Source: Nibrella viscosa
GTDB taxonomy: Bacteria > Bacteroidota > Bacteroidia > Cytophagales > Spirosomataceae
DNA length: 64,000 nucleotides
NCBI RefSeq assembly: GCF_039541875.1
Contig: NZ_BAABHB010000002.1
Location: forward strand, 744,001-808,000
Direction: 5' to 3'
Shown here piece after piece: positions 7,940 through 16,195 of the stretch. A program made the translations under genes and the position numbers. Each line of letters starts with the position of its first letter. Position 1 is the stretch's first letter. Under the pieces are notes generated by a model. That model was not told the origin of the DNA and did no database searches. It saw only the letters and a program-made list of their open reading frames with translations.

Positions 7940-9115
7940 ATGCCGGCTGGAAAAAAGGGATTCTGGATTACATGGGTGGCGTGGCTCGGCCTGACGGTTG
8001 GGGTACTGGCACAGGCACAGGAGGGCATTGGCCCCGACCGGAGTTTTTACCCCGTTTACGACTTCCGGGACGATTATCTGGTCTACGACGAGTCATACAG
8101 GACCTATGTGCCTTACCTGAACGAGCAGCACAGCACGATTCCGGCAACGAGTGTTTTTATCGATCTGGAGAGTAACCGCCACTACAGCATTCTGCTGTCG
8201 TCGCAGAAAGATGCTTACCTGTTTATCAACGCGGCTCTTCAGCGTAAACTGCCCGCCAGGCAGTGGCTGGTGCTGAATATTGATAGTCTGTACCAGATCT
8301 ATCATCAGCCGGAAATTTTTCTGACCCTATACGGCACGCCAGGTATTGAGGGCAAACAACTCTACCTGGGCTACCCTAAATCGGCTACGGAAACCCCGGT
8401 TGTGCTCAGCGATGAGGGGCTGAGTATCCGGCCCCGGCCGTCATCGGTATTCGACGATTTTTTCGGGCTATGTCTGGTGTTTTTGCTGGCCACCCACGCC
8501 TTTCTGTATAGTTTCAACCGGCGGGCTTTTCTGCGCTTTTATAGCATCCGGGATCTGTTTTCGCTGCGGGTTCGGGAAGAAACCTTCCTGATTAATAAGC
8601 CGTTGAGCCGGATTACCATGCTTTTTCTGCTGAATCTGAGCTTTGTGGCGGCTTTTCTGATCATGTTTGTCCAAAGCCGGAATATCAATTTATTCTCGTC
8701 GCGGTCGCTGTTGCTTCCTGGTCAGCAACTCCCCGAACTCATTGCCGATTTCTTTTTAATCAGCGCCATTGCGTTTGTGCTGCTGCTGGGTAAGTACTTT
8801 GTATTGTATGCGCTCGGAAACCTGTACCGGCTGGAGGGTATTACTAATATTCACTATTTCAAGGCGTTGCAGTCGTCGCTGTTGTTCTTTACCGGTGTAG
8901 TTGCTATCCTGACGGTGATTACGTATAATGTGCCCGATATTTCCTGGCTAAATACCTACCTGATGGTTCCGTTCGTTACGTTTTACCTGGCGCGGCTGGC
9001 CCTGCTGTATCTGGTGATCACAAATGTAACCCCCATTAAAAATCTCTATTTATTTTCGTACCTTTGCATCATTGAATTGATCCCGCTGATAATCGGTGTG
9101 CGGTTCGCGCTGTAA
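7940..9115 (+). CDS. DUF4271 membrane protein
   Basis: This 391-residue protein has an N-terminal signal sequence (about 1-26, ending VLAQAQ), a polar periplasmic N-domain to about residue 150, then the DUF4271 region: about six transmembrane helices starting at FGLCLVFLLATHAFLY, with the pattern FNRRAFLRFYSIRDLF and a central FFLISAIAFVLLLGKYFVLYALG. DUF4271 is restricted to Bacteroidota and typically sits next to hemD, as here (42-nt gap, same strand). Its role is not established; a link to tetrapyrrole synthesis is inferred from conserved order only. The only good ATG lies immediately behind a terminator hairpin, which suggests attenuated or read-through expression. Confidence 0.88.
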   Translation: MPAGKKGFWITWVAWLGLTVGVLAQAQEGIGPDRSFYPVYDFRDDYLVYDESYRTYVPYLNEQHSTIPATSVFIDLESNRHYSILLSSQKDAYLFINAALQRKLPARQWLVLNIDSLYQIYHQPEIFLTLYGTPGIEGKQLYLGYPKSATETPVVLSDEGLSIRPRPSSVFDDFFGLCLVFLLATHAFLYSFNRRAFLRFYSIRDLFSLRVREETFLINKPLSRITMLFLLNLSFVAAFLIMFVQSRNINLFSSRSLLLPGQQLPELIADFFLISAIAFVLLLGKYFVLYALGNLYRLEGITNIHYFKALQSSLLFFTGVVAILTVITYNVPDISWLNTYLMVPFVTFYLARLALLYLVITNVTPIKNLYLFSYLCIIELIPLIIGVRFAL

Positions 9116-9157
9116 GGCAACCGGGTTCAGCTTCGACCCCTAAACGAGGTGTATTCA

Positions 9158-9943
9158 ATGAACGAAACAAGCACGCAGAATGCGCAGGAGCGGATGACAA
9201 AAGTATCCACTATCCTGATTTCCCAATCCAGACCGGCTGATGCCAATTCGCCTTATTTTGACTTAGCCAGTAAGTACAATTTACATATTGAGTTCAGACC
9301 TTTTATCCAGATCGACGGCGTATCGTACAAAGATTTCCGTAAGCAAAAAGTCACTATTCTCGATCATACGGCTATTATTTTCACCAGCCGGAATGCCATC
9401 GATCATTTCTTCCGCATTTGTCAGGAGGCCCGCATTGAAGTGCCGGCCGATATGAAGTACTTCTGTATTTCTGAGCAAACGGCCAATTACCTGCAGAAGT
9501 ATATTGTGATTCGGAAACGGAAGATTTTTTCGGGTACGAAAACGGCATCCGAATTATTTGACCTGATCAAGAAACACAAGAACGAAAAATTCCTGTTTCC
9601 GTGCTCCAATATCCGGCGCAACGATATTCCGGAGTTTATGGATACCAGCGGGCTGCATTTCACCGAGGCTGTAATGTACGAGACCGTATCGTCGGACGTA
9701 TCGGATCTGGCCATTTATAGTTTCGATATTATTGCGTTCTTCAGCCCTTCGGGCGTTACGTCCCTGTTTGCCAATTTCCCGGAGTTCAAGCAGAACGGAA
9801 TCCGCTTGGCGGCTTTTGGACCAACAACTGCCAAAGCTGTTACCGATGCCGGACTGATCCTTGATATTCAGGCCCCGCTGCCCAATGCACCGTCTATGAC
9901 CGGGGCCCTGGAGTTGTACATCAAAAAAGCCAACAATCTGTAA
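9158..9943 (+). CDS. hemD: Uroporphyrinogen-III synthase
   Basis: This 261-residue cytosolic enzyme closes and inverts ring D of hydroxymethylbilane to give uroporphyrinogen III for haem and related tetrapyrroles. The two-lobed HemD fold is recognisable: AIIFTSRNAIDHFF in the first lobe, FLFPCSNIRRNDIPEF at the linker, and the diagnostic C-terminal IIAFFSPSGVTSLF and AAFGPTTAKAVTDAG. HemD sequences are poorly conserved, but these motifs plus DUF4271 just upstream make the call firm. ATG 9158 is chosen over a GTG at 9149; an internal ATG at residue 13 is also possible. A terminator follows within 20 nt. Confidence 0.93.
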   Translation: MNETSTQNAQERMTKVSTILISQSRPADANSPYFDLASKYNLHIEFRPFIQIDGVSYKDFRKQKVTILDHTAIIFTSRNAIDHFFRICQEARIEVPADMKYFCISEQTANYLQKYIVIRKRKIFSGTKTASELFDLIKKHKNEKFLFPCSNIRRNDIPEFMDTSGLHFTEAVMYETVSSDVSDLAIYSFDIIAFFSPSGVTSLFANFPEFKQNGIRLAAFGPTTAKAVTDAGLILDIQAPLPNAPSMTGALELYIKKANNL

Positions 9944-9959
9944 ACAGCAATGTTATGTA

Positions 9960-9991
9960 GAGGCTGGGCCGGGTGCCCAGCCTCTTTTTTT
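9960..9991 (+). terminator. Rho-independent terminator of hemD
   Basis: A perfect 10-bp GC-rich stem (9960-9969 with 9975-9984), 5-nt loop and a run of T to 9991 follow the hemD stop by 16 nt. Confidence 0.85.
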
Positions 9992-10081
9992 GTCTCAATA
10001 ATTTTGGAGATCCGGCGTTAACTTGATAAACTGCCGGCAAAGGCTAAATTTTATCAATTGCACCATTCGCTTCGGCTCTAT

Positions 10082-11041
10082 ATGATTCGTACGCTTTACT
10101 GTTCTGCTATCGTTCTGTTCATGCTGCTGACGGGCCGCGCTGCCTTCGGGCAGCAGGATCCCCAGTTTAGTATGTACATGTTTAACCCACTGTATCTGAA
10201 CCCGGCCGCAGCCGGCTCCGAAGGCGTTACGCGCTTTCAGCTTATGCACCGGACGCAGTGGGCCGGGTACCAGCCTACCTTCGACGATGGTGGCGCGCCA
10301 AGTACGCAGTTGTTCGCCTTTAATATGCCCCTGGCGCGGTTTAACAGCGGAGTGGGTTTGTATGTGATGAACGACCGGCTCGGCCCGATGGTCAACCAGG
10401 CGCTACAGGTGTCGTATGCGTACCGGATGGCACTTAAAAACGGCACGCTGTCGCTGGGCGTGCAGGGTGGAGTATACAGCAAAGCGATTGATTACGGACG
10501 GCTGCGTGCGCGGGAGAATCCTGATCCGCTGATTCCGGCGGGCCGGATTGCTCAAACCCAGCCCGACCTCGGAGCCGGCGTGTATTATAACACAACGGAT
10601 TACTGGTTTGGGATTAGTATGATGCATATCAATCAGGCCGCCTACCGGCTGGGAGCCGAGCGGGCAACCAACCCGCAGACCCGCACAGCCTACCTGACGG
10701 GGGGCTACCGGCTCGGAATCGGCTATGATCTGGATGTGCAGCCCTCGGTACTGGTCAAAACCGACCTGAATACGGTATCGGTAGAAGGAAGTGTGATTGC
10801 AACGTATGAAAACCGGTACTGGGCCGGCTTATCATACCGGCAACAGGACGCGCTCATTGCCACCATTGGCCTGAGTATGCTGCGGAACAATGCCTTACGG
10901 TTCGGATATGCCTTTGATTTTACGGTTGGCGGGCGTGATGTAAAAAGCCCGACCTCCCACGAAGTGTTACTCAGCTATTCGTTGCCGGCACCGGACCCCC
11001 GCCGGAAGCCTATTGTCCGTACGCCCCGGTTTCGGTATTAA
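10082..11041 (+). CDS. porP: PorP/SprF-family type IX secretion membrane protein
   Basis: This 319-residue outer-membrane beta-barrel of the PorP/SprF family has a signal peptide ending AAFGQ and then the family hallmark QQDPQFSMYMFNPLYLNPAAAG, followed by QWAGY. The barrel strands run to the C-terminus (HEVLLSYSL). In Flavobacterium and Porphyromonas, members attach T9SS cargo or adhesins (SprF) or take part in the core machine (PorP). Its position directly upstream of gldKLMN matches the porPKLMN order, which favours the core PorP role; genomes carry many paralogues, so SprF-like service to one adhesin is the alternative. ATG 10082 opens the signal peptide. A hairpin follows 41 nt after the stop. 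Confidence 0.9.
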   Translation: MIRTLYCSAIVLFMLLTGRAAFGQQDPQFSMYMFNPLYLNPAAAGSEGVTRFQLMHRTQWAGYQPTFDDGGAPSTQLFAFNMPLARFNSGVGLYVMNDRLGPMVNQALQVSYAYRMALKNGTLSLGVQGGVYSKAIDYGRLRARENPDPLIPAGRIAQTQPDLGAGVYYNTTDYWFGISMMHINQAAYRLGAERATNPQTRTAYLTGGYRLGIGYDLDVQPSVLVKTDLNTVSVEGSVIATYENRYWAGLSYRQQDALIATIGLSMLRNNALRFGYAFDFTVGGRDVKSPTSHEVLLSYSLPAPDPRRKPIVRTPRFRY

Positions 11042-11082
11042 ATCATTAAAAAACAGAAGGCTGTCCGGAAGTGATTTTGTGC

Positions 11083-11113
11083 GCCTAACAATTTGGCACC
11101 CTTATTGTTAGGC
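11083..11113 (+). terminator. Hairpin between porP and gldK
   Basis: A perfect 10-bp stem (11083-11092 with 11104-11113) with an 11-nt loop is followed by TGTTTG rather than a long T-run. It could be a weak terminator of porP or an mRNA-processing hairpin that lets porP and gldK be expressed at different levels. Confidence 0.45.
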
Positions 11114-11131
11114 TGTTTGCGGCAAAGGTTG

Positions 11132-11139
11132 TATTTTTG
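11132..11139 (+). promoter_or_regulatory. Possible -7 element for gldK
   Basis: TATTTTTG matches TAnnTTTG exactly. The nearest upstream TTTG (11116-11119) is only 12 nt away, too close for a standard -33, so this is a tentative promoter. It would give a leader of roughly 160 nt before gldK. Confidence 0.3.
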
Positions 11140-11301
11140 GGAAGAGTTACCCCATAAAAAGAAGCAACCGTAGTTGGCCTAAAACATACGTTTGGCAGTC
11201 TGAATTTCGTTTTTAACCAAAAAAAAAGTAATCATACAATAACCTAACGGATTTTCGTTTTTAGACAGGTCTTGCACAGGTTCTTAATGTACCCTACAAT
11301 T

Positions 11302-12405
11302 ATGAAGTACAACGGTTATACCATTTACGCAACTCGTGTGTTCCTGGTCGCGGCTACGGTTCTGCTCATGCAGGGTTGCGGGTTTTTGAAGTCAAAGTTT
11401 GGTGGCGGTAAAGGGAAAAGTGGCGACGTCGGTATTACCAACGGTGAAGTTACCGCCACTGCCCGGAAAGGGTATAAGCAAACTACCCCCTATGGAATGG
11501 TGCTCATTCCGTCCGGTTCGTTTATCATGGGTCAGGCCGACGAAGATGTGGCGGCTACCCAGATTAACATGAACCGCCGGGTGACGATCAGTTCATTCTA
11601 CATGGACGATACGGAAATCACCAACCATGAGTACCGGCAGTATGTAAACGCCCTGCTTGCCGACTCGGTATCGGTGATGGGCGAAGAAGAAATCATTGCG
11701 AAGTATTACCCGGATACTACCGTCTGGAAAAATGACTTTACCTACCATAACGGTGACCCCATGCTGGAGTACTATTTTGCGCATCCGGCATTTGATACCT
11801 ATCCGGTGGTGGGCGTGAGCTGGCGGTCGGCGCAGCATTTCTGCCAGTGGCGTACCAATCTCTACAATGATTACCGTACCAAAGAAGGTATGGTGCAGTC
11901 TCCGCGCTTCCGCCTGCCGTCAGAAGCCGAGTGGGAGTGGGCCGCCCGTGGTGGTAAACCCGGTGCCAAATACCCCTGGGGTAACCCTTACGTAGCAAAC
12001 GGTAAAGGGTGCTATCTGGCCAACTTTAAACCGCAGCGGGGTAATTTTGATGCCGATGGCTACCCGTATACCGCCCCGGCTAATGCCTACAATCCAAACG
12101 ATTATGGGCTATATAACATGGCCGGTAACGTAGCCGAATGGTGCCGCGACGCCTTCGCCGAAAACTCAAACGCCATTGTCTGGGATATGAACCCGGATAA
12201 CCAGAACCCCGATGAGCCGCGTAAAGTGGTGCGGGGTGGTTCCTGGAAGGATATTGCCTACTACCTCGAGACAGGAACCCGTTATTATGAATATGAAGAT
12301 CAGAAGCGCTCGTACATCGGTTTCCGGTGTGTGATGGATAACCTGGAAGGCCGGACGGCCGCTGCCCGTAACCGGGGTGTTCGTTCTAACGCAAAACGTC
12401 GTTAA
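11302..12405 (+). CDS. gldK: Gliding motility / T9SS lipoprotein GldK (PorK)
   Basis: This 367-residue outer-membrane lipoprotein forms, with GldN, the periplasmic ring of the type IX secretion system. A lipoprotein signal ends LLMQG-Cys26, followed by a formylglycine-enzyme/SUMF1-like domain (about 65-340): GMVLIPSGSFIMGQ, VTISSFYMDDTEITNHEYRQ, RLPSEAEWEWAARGG, AGNVAEWCRDAF and VVRGGSW. GldJ is a paralogue with the same fold, but the gldL-gldM-gldN genes directly downstream identify this copy as GldK. The start is ATG 11302; the in-frame ATG at 11287 would add five residues and is also possible. An A-rich stretch, not a Shine-Dalgarno, precedes it. Confidence 0.93.
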   Translation: MKYNGYTIYATRVFLVAATVLLMQGCGFLKSKFGGGKGKSGDVGITNGEVTATARKGYKQTTPYGMVLIPSGSFIMGQADEDVAATQINMNRRVTISSFYMDDTEITNHEYRQYVNALLADSVSVMGEEEIIAKYYPDTTVWKNDFTYHNGDPMLEYYFAHPAFDTYPVVGVSWRSAQHFCQWRTNLYNDYRTKEGMVQSPRFRLPSEAEWEWAARGGKPGAKYPWGNPYVANGKGCYLANFKPQRGNFDADGYPYTAPANAYNPNDYGLYNMAGNVAEWCRDAFAENSNAIVWDMNPDNQNPDEPRKVVRGGSWKDIAYYLETGTRYYEYEDQKRSYIGFRCVMDNLEGRTAAARNRGVRSNAKRR

Positions 12406-12455
12406 TCACCTAATCAAACATACAATTCAATACATCCCAATTCAATTTTTGTAAC

Positions 12456-13271
12456 ATGGCTAAGAGTAACGGTTCAAATTTTTTCTTTGACAAATTTTTG
12501 CCAACTGCGTATAGCTTAGGAGCGGCTGTGGTGGTTTTAGGCGCTCTGTTTAAAATACAACACTGGGAAGGTGGTGGAACTATGCTTACTATTGGTCTTT
12601 CGGTTGAGGCCGCCATCTTTGCCCTATATGCCATTCAAACATTTGCCCAGCCAACTCAGAAAGAGCCGGACTGGACCCGCGTATATCCCGAATTAGCTGA
12701 AGATTTTCAGGGTGAACTGCCATCACGGGCCAAATCTAACGGCCAGAGCAATGGCCTGACCGTTGGGTTGGACAAGATGCTGGCTGATGCGAAAGTAACG
12801 CCGGATGTGTTCGAACGCCTGGGTACCGGCTTTCGCAGCCTGAACGATACCGTTTCTAAACTGACGGATATTACCGATGCAACCGTAGCAACCAATGAAT
12901 ATGCCCGTAACGTAAAAACGGCGGCTCAGTCAATCAACGATATGAACAAGTCATACGGGGTAGCCATCACCGCCATGAACTCAATGGCCGATGCTACAAC
13001 GGATGCCAAAGACTACCGGTCGCAGTTCCAGAAAATTACCCAGAGCATGGGCGCGCTGAATGCCGTATACGAACTGGAGCTTCAGGATACCAACAAACAC
13101 CTGAAAGCGATGAACGCATTCTACGGCAATCTGACGACCGCTATGGAAAACATGGCCGATGCCAGCCGCGACGCACAGCAGTTTAAGAACGAAATGGCCA
13201 AGCTGACCAGCAACCTGGCTTCCCTGAACAACGTATACGGCAGCATGCTGACGGCCATGCGGGGGCAATAA
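12456..13271 (+). CDS. gldL: T9SS/gliding motor subunit GldL (PorL)
   Basis: This 271-residue inner-membrane protein forms, with GldM, the proton-driven rotary motor of gliding and type IX secretion. Two N-terminal transmembrane helices (about 16-32 and 43-63) carry the motif FKIQHWEGG between them and a buried glutamate, Glu51, in the second helix, equivalent to the essential protonatable Glu49 of Flavobacterium GldL. The rest is a cytoplasmic helical/coiled-coil tail with repeated units of the type NxxYGxAITAMNSMADATxDA. It lies 50 nt after gldK and is followed by a heptamer-repeat hairpin before gldM. Confidence 0.95.
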   Translation: MAKSNGSNFFFDKFLPTAYSLGAAVVVLGALFKIQHWEGGGTMLTIGLSVEAAIFALYAIQTFAQPTQKEPDWTRVYPELAEDFQGELPSRAKSNGQSNGLTVGLDKMLADAKVTPDVFERLGTGFRSLNDTVSKLTDITDATVATNEYARNVKTAAQSINDMNKSYGVAITAMNSMADATTDAKDYRSQFQKITQSMGALNAVYELELQDTNKHLKAMNAFYGNLTTAMENMADASRDAQQFKNEMAKLTSNLASLNNVYGSMLTAMRGQ

Positions 13272-13283
13272 TCTTCTAATAAT

Positions 13284-13371
13284 ACGTTTGAGGTTTGAAG
13301 TTTAAGGTTTAACGTTGGCCCCGCCAATTTCAAGTTAAACCTCAAACGTTAAACCTTAAACGTCAAACGTA
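13284..13371. repeat. Heptamer inverted-repeat hairpin between gldL and gldM
   Basis: The left arm is a run of 7-mers of the type (C/G/A)GTTT(G/A)A, and the right arm is its inverse. The core 13300-13316 pairs perfectly (17 bp) with 13345-13361. The outer 7-mers pair again with a register shift, so several foldings are possible. The element starts 13 nt after the gldL stop and ends 29 nt before the gldM ATG. Confidence 0.75.
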
Positions 13372-13400
13372 ACACTCAAAAGTAACAAGTACCATAATTT

Positions 13401-14996
13401 ATGGCAGGCGCAAAAGAGACACCCCGTCAGAAAATGATCGGGATGATGTATCTGGTATTGACCGCAATGCTGGCCTTACAGGTTAGCTCGGCCTTGCTGG
13501 AGAAATTCATCCTGCTCAACAACAGTTTAGAGACGTCTACGGGGGCCGCTAACCGGGTAAACCAGGGCACCTTACAAAACATCAAAGCTACCGTTGAAAA
13601 GTCCGGAAACCGGGCGGCCGACCTCGCAATTGTTAAACAGGCTGAAGAAGTTCGCCAGATAACATCGGGCCTCGTCAGTGAGATTGATGCTGTAAAACAG
13701 CGGCTGATTACCGAAGCAGGTGGTGGCCTAGACGAGCAGGGGAACATTAAAAACCCAAGTGAAGAAGAGAAAGTCGCCATTATTATGATTGGCGGCAACA
13801 AAAATGGCGTAGCGTACGATATGAAAAACAAGCTGAACAATTATGTGCAGCAGTTGTCGAAGTACACTACCGAAAAGTTTCCGTCGCTGGCGATGGATGC
13901 TAAGGATGATCCCATCGCGAGCCGGGCTCCGGAGCAGCGCAACAAAGATTTTGCCGAACTGAACTTTGCCCAGACACCGGTACCGGCAGCCCTGGCTGTA
14001 TTGAGCCAGCGGCAGATGGACATCCGCCGGATGGAGGGTCAGGTACTGGATGTGCTGGCCTCGAAAGTGGGGGCGCAGGATGTGAAATTCGATAAAATTA
14101 TGGCCATGCTGAGCATGGAGTCCAAAGTGGTGGTAGCCGGCACGAAAGTGAAAGGCGAAATGTTCCTGGCGGCTTCTTCTTCGGGGGTAACTCCGCGGAT
14201 GAGCCTGAACGGCGGTGCCGTACGGGTGCAGGATGGCCGTGGATTGATTGAATTTACCGCCCAGGGTGGCGCGTACGATAAGAACGGTCTGGCCCGTCGG
14301 GTGCTGACAGGTTCTATCTCGTATCAGGCTCCTAATGGCGAAGTGAAAACCGTTCCCCTGCAGCAGGAGTACTTTGTCGCCAAACCGTCTTACCAGATCG
14401 AAACCGGTACCATGCCGCCCCTGTACCTGGGTTGTGCCAACAAACTCAGCATCCAGAGTCCGCAGTTAGGTGCCTTGTGGAACCCGAACTTCTCGGCCAA
14501 TGGGGCTGATGTATTATCGGGCGGTGAGCGGGGTAAAATTACTATTGTGCCAAGTTCGGCTCAGGTAGCGTTGAATATCAGCAATGGTGGAAACTTGTTA
14601 GGTACCGAGCGCTTCCGCGTGAATCGTGTGCCTCGACCTACGCTGGAAGTATATGCTGGCGGCTCAAAAATAGACGAACGCCGGGGTATGCCTGCGTCTG
14701 CTGTCCGTAGTGTTCGGGTGCAGGCGATTGCCGACGAAAGTTTCCGTAACTACTCACCGGATGACGCCAACTTCCGCGTATCCAGCATTACGGTATCCTT
14801 AGCCCGTGGTTCACGGCGGGTAGGTAATCCGGTTACCTTAGGCTCCGGTGGCGGTTCTCTGGGTTCATTAGCTGCTGAAGCGCAGCCCGGTGATCGGTAT
14901 GTAGTAGAGGTAGAAGGTGTACAGCGTCGCAATTTCCGGGGTGAAATCAGTGAGGTGCCGATGGGCCGTCCGATCTATAACATTCCGTTGAACTAA
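13401..14996 (+). CDS. gldM: T9SS/gliding motor subunit GldM (PorM)
   Basis: This 531-residue protein has one N-terminal transmembrane helix (about 13-33, GMMYLVLTAMLALQVSSALL) and a long periplasmic shaft of four Ig-like domains that reaches the GldK/GldN ring. Arg9 just before the helix matches the Arg9 of Flavobacterium GldM that engages the GldL glutamate. The first periplasmic segment is helical (about 35-220); beta-rich domains follow, including EYFVAKPSYQIETGTMPPLYLGCANKLSIQSP, the conserved D3/D4 junction, and the end IYNIPLN. The length is normal. It sits in the gldKLMN operon. Confidence 0.96.
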   Translation: MAGAKETPRQKMIGMMYLVLTAMLALQVSSALLEKFILLNNSLETSTGAANRVNQGTLQNIKATVEKSGNRAADLAIVKQAEEVRQITSGLVSEIDAVKQRLITEAGGGLDEQGNIKNPSEEEKVAIIMIGGNKNGVAYDMKNKLNNYVQQLSKYTTEKFPSLAMDAKDDPIASRAPEQRNKDFAELNFAQTPVPAALAVLSQRQMDIRRMEGQVLDVLASKVGAQDVKFDKIMAMLSMESKVVVAGTKVKGEMFLAASSSGVTPRMSLNGGAVRVQDGRGLIEFTAQGGAYDKNGLARRVLTGSISYQAPNGEVKTVPLQQEYFVAKPSYQIETGTMPPLYLGCANKLSIQSPQLGALWNPNFSANGADVLSGGERGKITIVPSSAQVALNISNGGNLLGTERFRVNRVPRPTLEVYAGGSKIDERRGMPASAVRSVRVQAIADESFRNYSPDDANFRVSSITVSLARGSRRVGNPVTLGSGGGSLGSLAAEAQPGDRYVVEVEGVQRRNFRGEISEVPMGRPIYNIPLN

Positions 14997-15058
14997 GTTG
15001 CACTAAACAGGCAGCAGATTCGTTAATACATTGCACGAATAAAGAGACTGAATTGACA

Positions 15059-16132
15059 ATGAAACAGACGAAAACAGTGCGGTTTTCTGTGGGTGCCGTA
15101 GCCGTTGCGATGCTGGCTGTGGCCAGTGGAAGCGTGATGGCGCAGGAGAAACCTACCAGCAGCGCGAATGATCTGTCGGTTCGGCCGATCAACGACCAGG
15201 ACATCATGATGAAGAAAACTCTTTGGCGTCGGATCGACCTGAAGGAGAAGCAGAATCAATCGATGTTTTCGAAGAATAATGAAATGTCGAAGTATCTGAT
15301 GGAAGCCGTGAAAGCGGGTCTGCTGGATGCTTATGAGAATGATTCGGTGAAGACTAAAATGACGCCGGAGAAATTCCAGCAGAAGATCATTATGCCCAAT
15401 ACGGGTGGTGGTCTGTCGGCGGAAGAAATTGCGGCCGGTTTTGGTCAGGAGGGCGCTAAAGCCAATGACGGCTGGGGTGATGCTCCGAAAGATAAAAATG
15501 CCGCTAAAAAGCCGCCGGTTGATGACGGTTGGGGTACTCCTTCGCTGAAAAAGGCGACCACAGGACCCGTTGACGACGGCTGGGGAACGCCGGCTCCTAA
15601 AAAGTCAACGGCCACTGCTAAGAATGCTAAGGGTAAGAAGGGGGCTAAATCAACGCAGCCGGTAGAGGCAAAACCCGAAGCAACGACTGCTGTTACTCAG
15701 GCTCCCGCTATTCAGGGTGACGAGTATTTTGCCCGTGACCTGAACATTCTGGAAATTAAGGAAGACTGGGTTTTTGACCGCAAACGCTCACGCTTGTATT
15801 ACGATATTCAAACGGTAACGTTGTATTTACCCGCTGATAAAAACCCGGCCGGTCTGGAAGTTCCGGTAGCTTCGTTCAAATACAAGGATCTGGAGAAACT
15901 GTTCCGCAGCGACCCGAAGAAGTTTATCTGGTATAACCCCCAGAATCAGGCGCAGCACAAGAATCTGGCCGATGCCTTTGACCTGCGGTTGTTCTACGGC
16001 CGGATTACCAAAGTGTCAAATCCGGAAGATAAGGATTTGATTGGTATGTTTGGCGATAAGGAAGGTCTGCTACGTTCGTACCAGATCGAACATGACCTGA
16101 TGGAAATGGAGCACGGTCTGTGGGAATACTAA
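15059..16132 (+). CDS. gldN: T9SS/gliding ring protein GldN (PorN) with DGWG-repeat linker
   Basis: This 357-residue periplasmic partner of GldK in the T9SS ring has a signal peptide (1-29, ending VMAQ), an N-domain with INDQDIMMKKTLWRRIDLKEKQN typical of GldN, and a conserved C-domain (about 220-357: IKEDWVFDRKRSRLYYDIQ, FYGRITKVSNPEDKDL). Between them (about 131-220) is an unusual linker with three DGWG units at residues 137-140, 156-159 and 173-176, joined by Lys/Ala/Pro-rich spacers, then a basic stretch KGKKGAK. I know of no such repeat in characterised GldN/PorN. The start is ATG 15059; the TTG at 15053 is rejected. Confidence 0.94.
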   Translation: MKQTKTVRFSVGAVAVAMLAVASGSVMAQEKPTSSANDLSVRPINDQDIMMKKTLWRRIDLKEKQNQSMFSKNNEMSKYLMEAVKAGLLDAYENDSVKTKMTPEKFQQKIIMPNTGGGLSAEEIAAGFGQEGAKANDGWGDAPKDKNAAKKPPVDDGWGTPSLKKATTGPVDDGWGTPAPKKSTATAKNAKGKKGAKSTQPVEAKPEATTAVTQAPAIQGDEYFARDLNILEIKEDWVFDRKRSRLYYDIQTVTLYLPADKNPAGLEVPVASFKYKDLEKLFRSDPKKFIWYNPQNQAQHKNLADAFDLRLFYGRITKVSNPEDKDLIGMFGDKEGLLRSYQIEHDLMEMEHGLWEY

Positions 16133-16150
16133 TAGCATCCTGATACCAAC

Positions 16151-16180
16151 AAAAAAGGCAGCCCGAAAGCTGCCTTTTTT
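16151..16180. terminator. Bidirectional terminator between gldN and uvrC
   Basis: A perfect 12-bp stem (16151-16162 with 16169-16180) has a 6-nt loop and a six-base A tract and T tract at its ends, so it can terminate both gldN and the convergent uvrC. Confidence 0.92.
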
Positions 16181-16195
16181 GTTGTAAACCAATGC

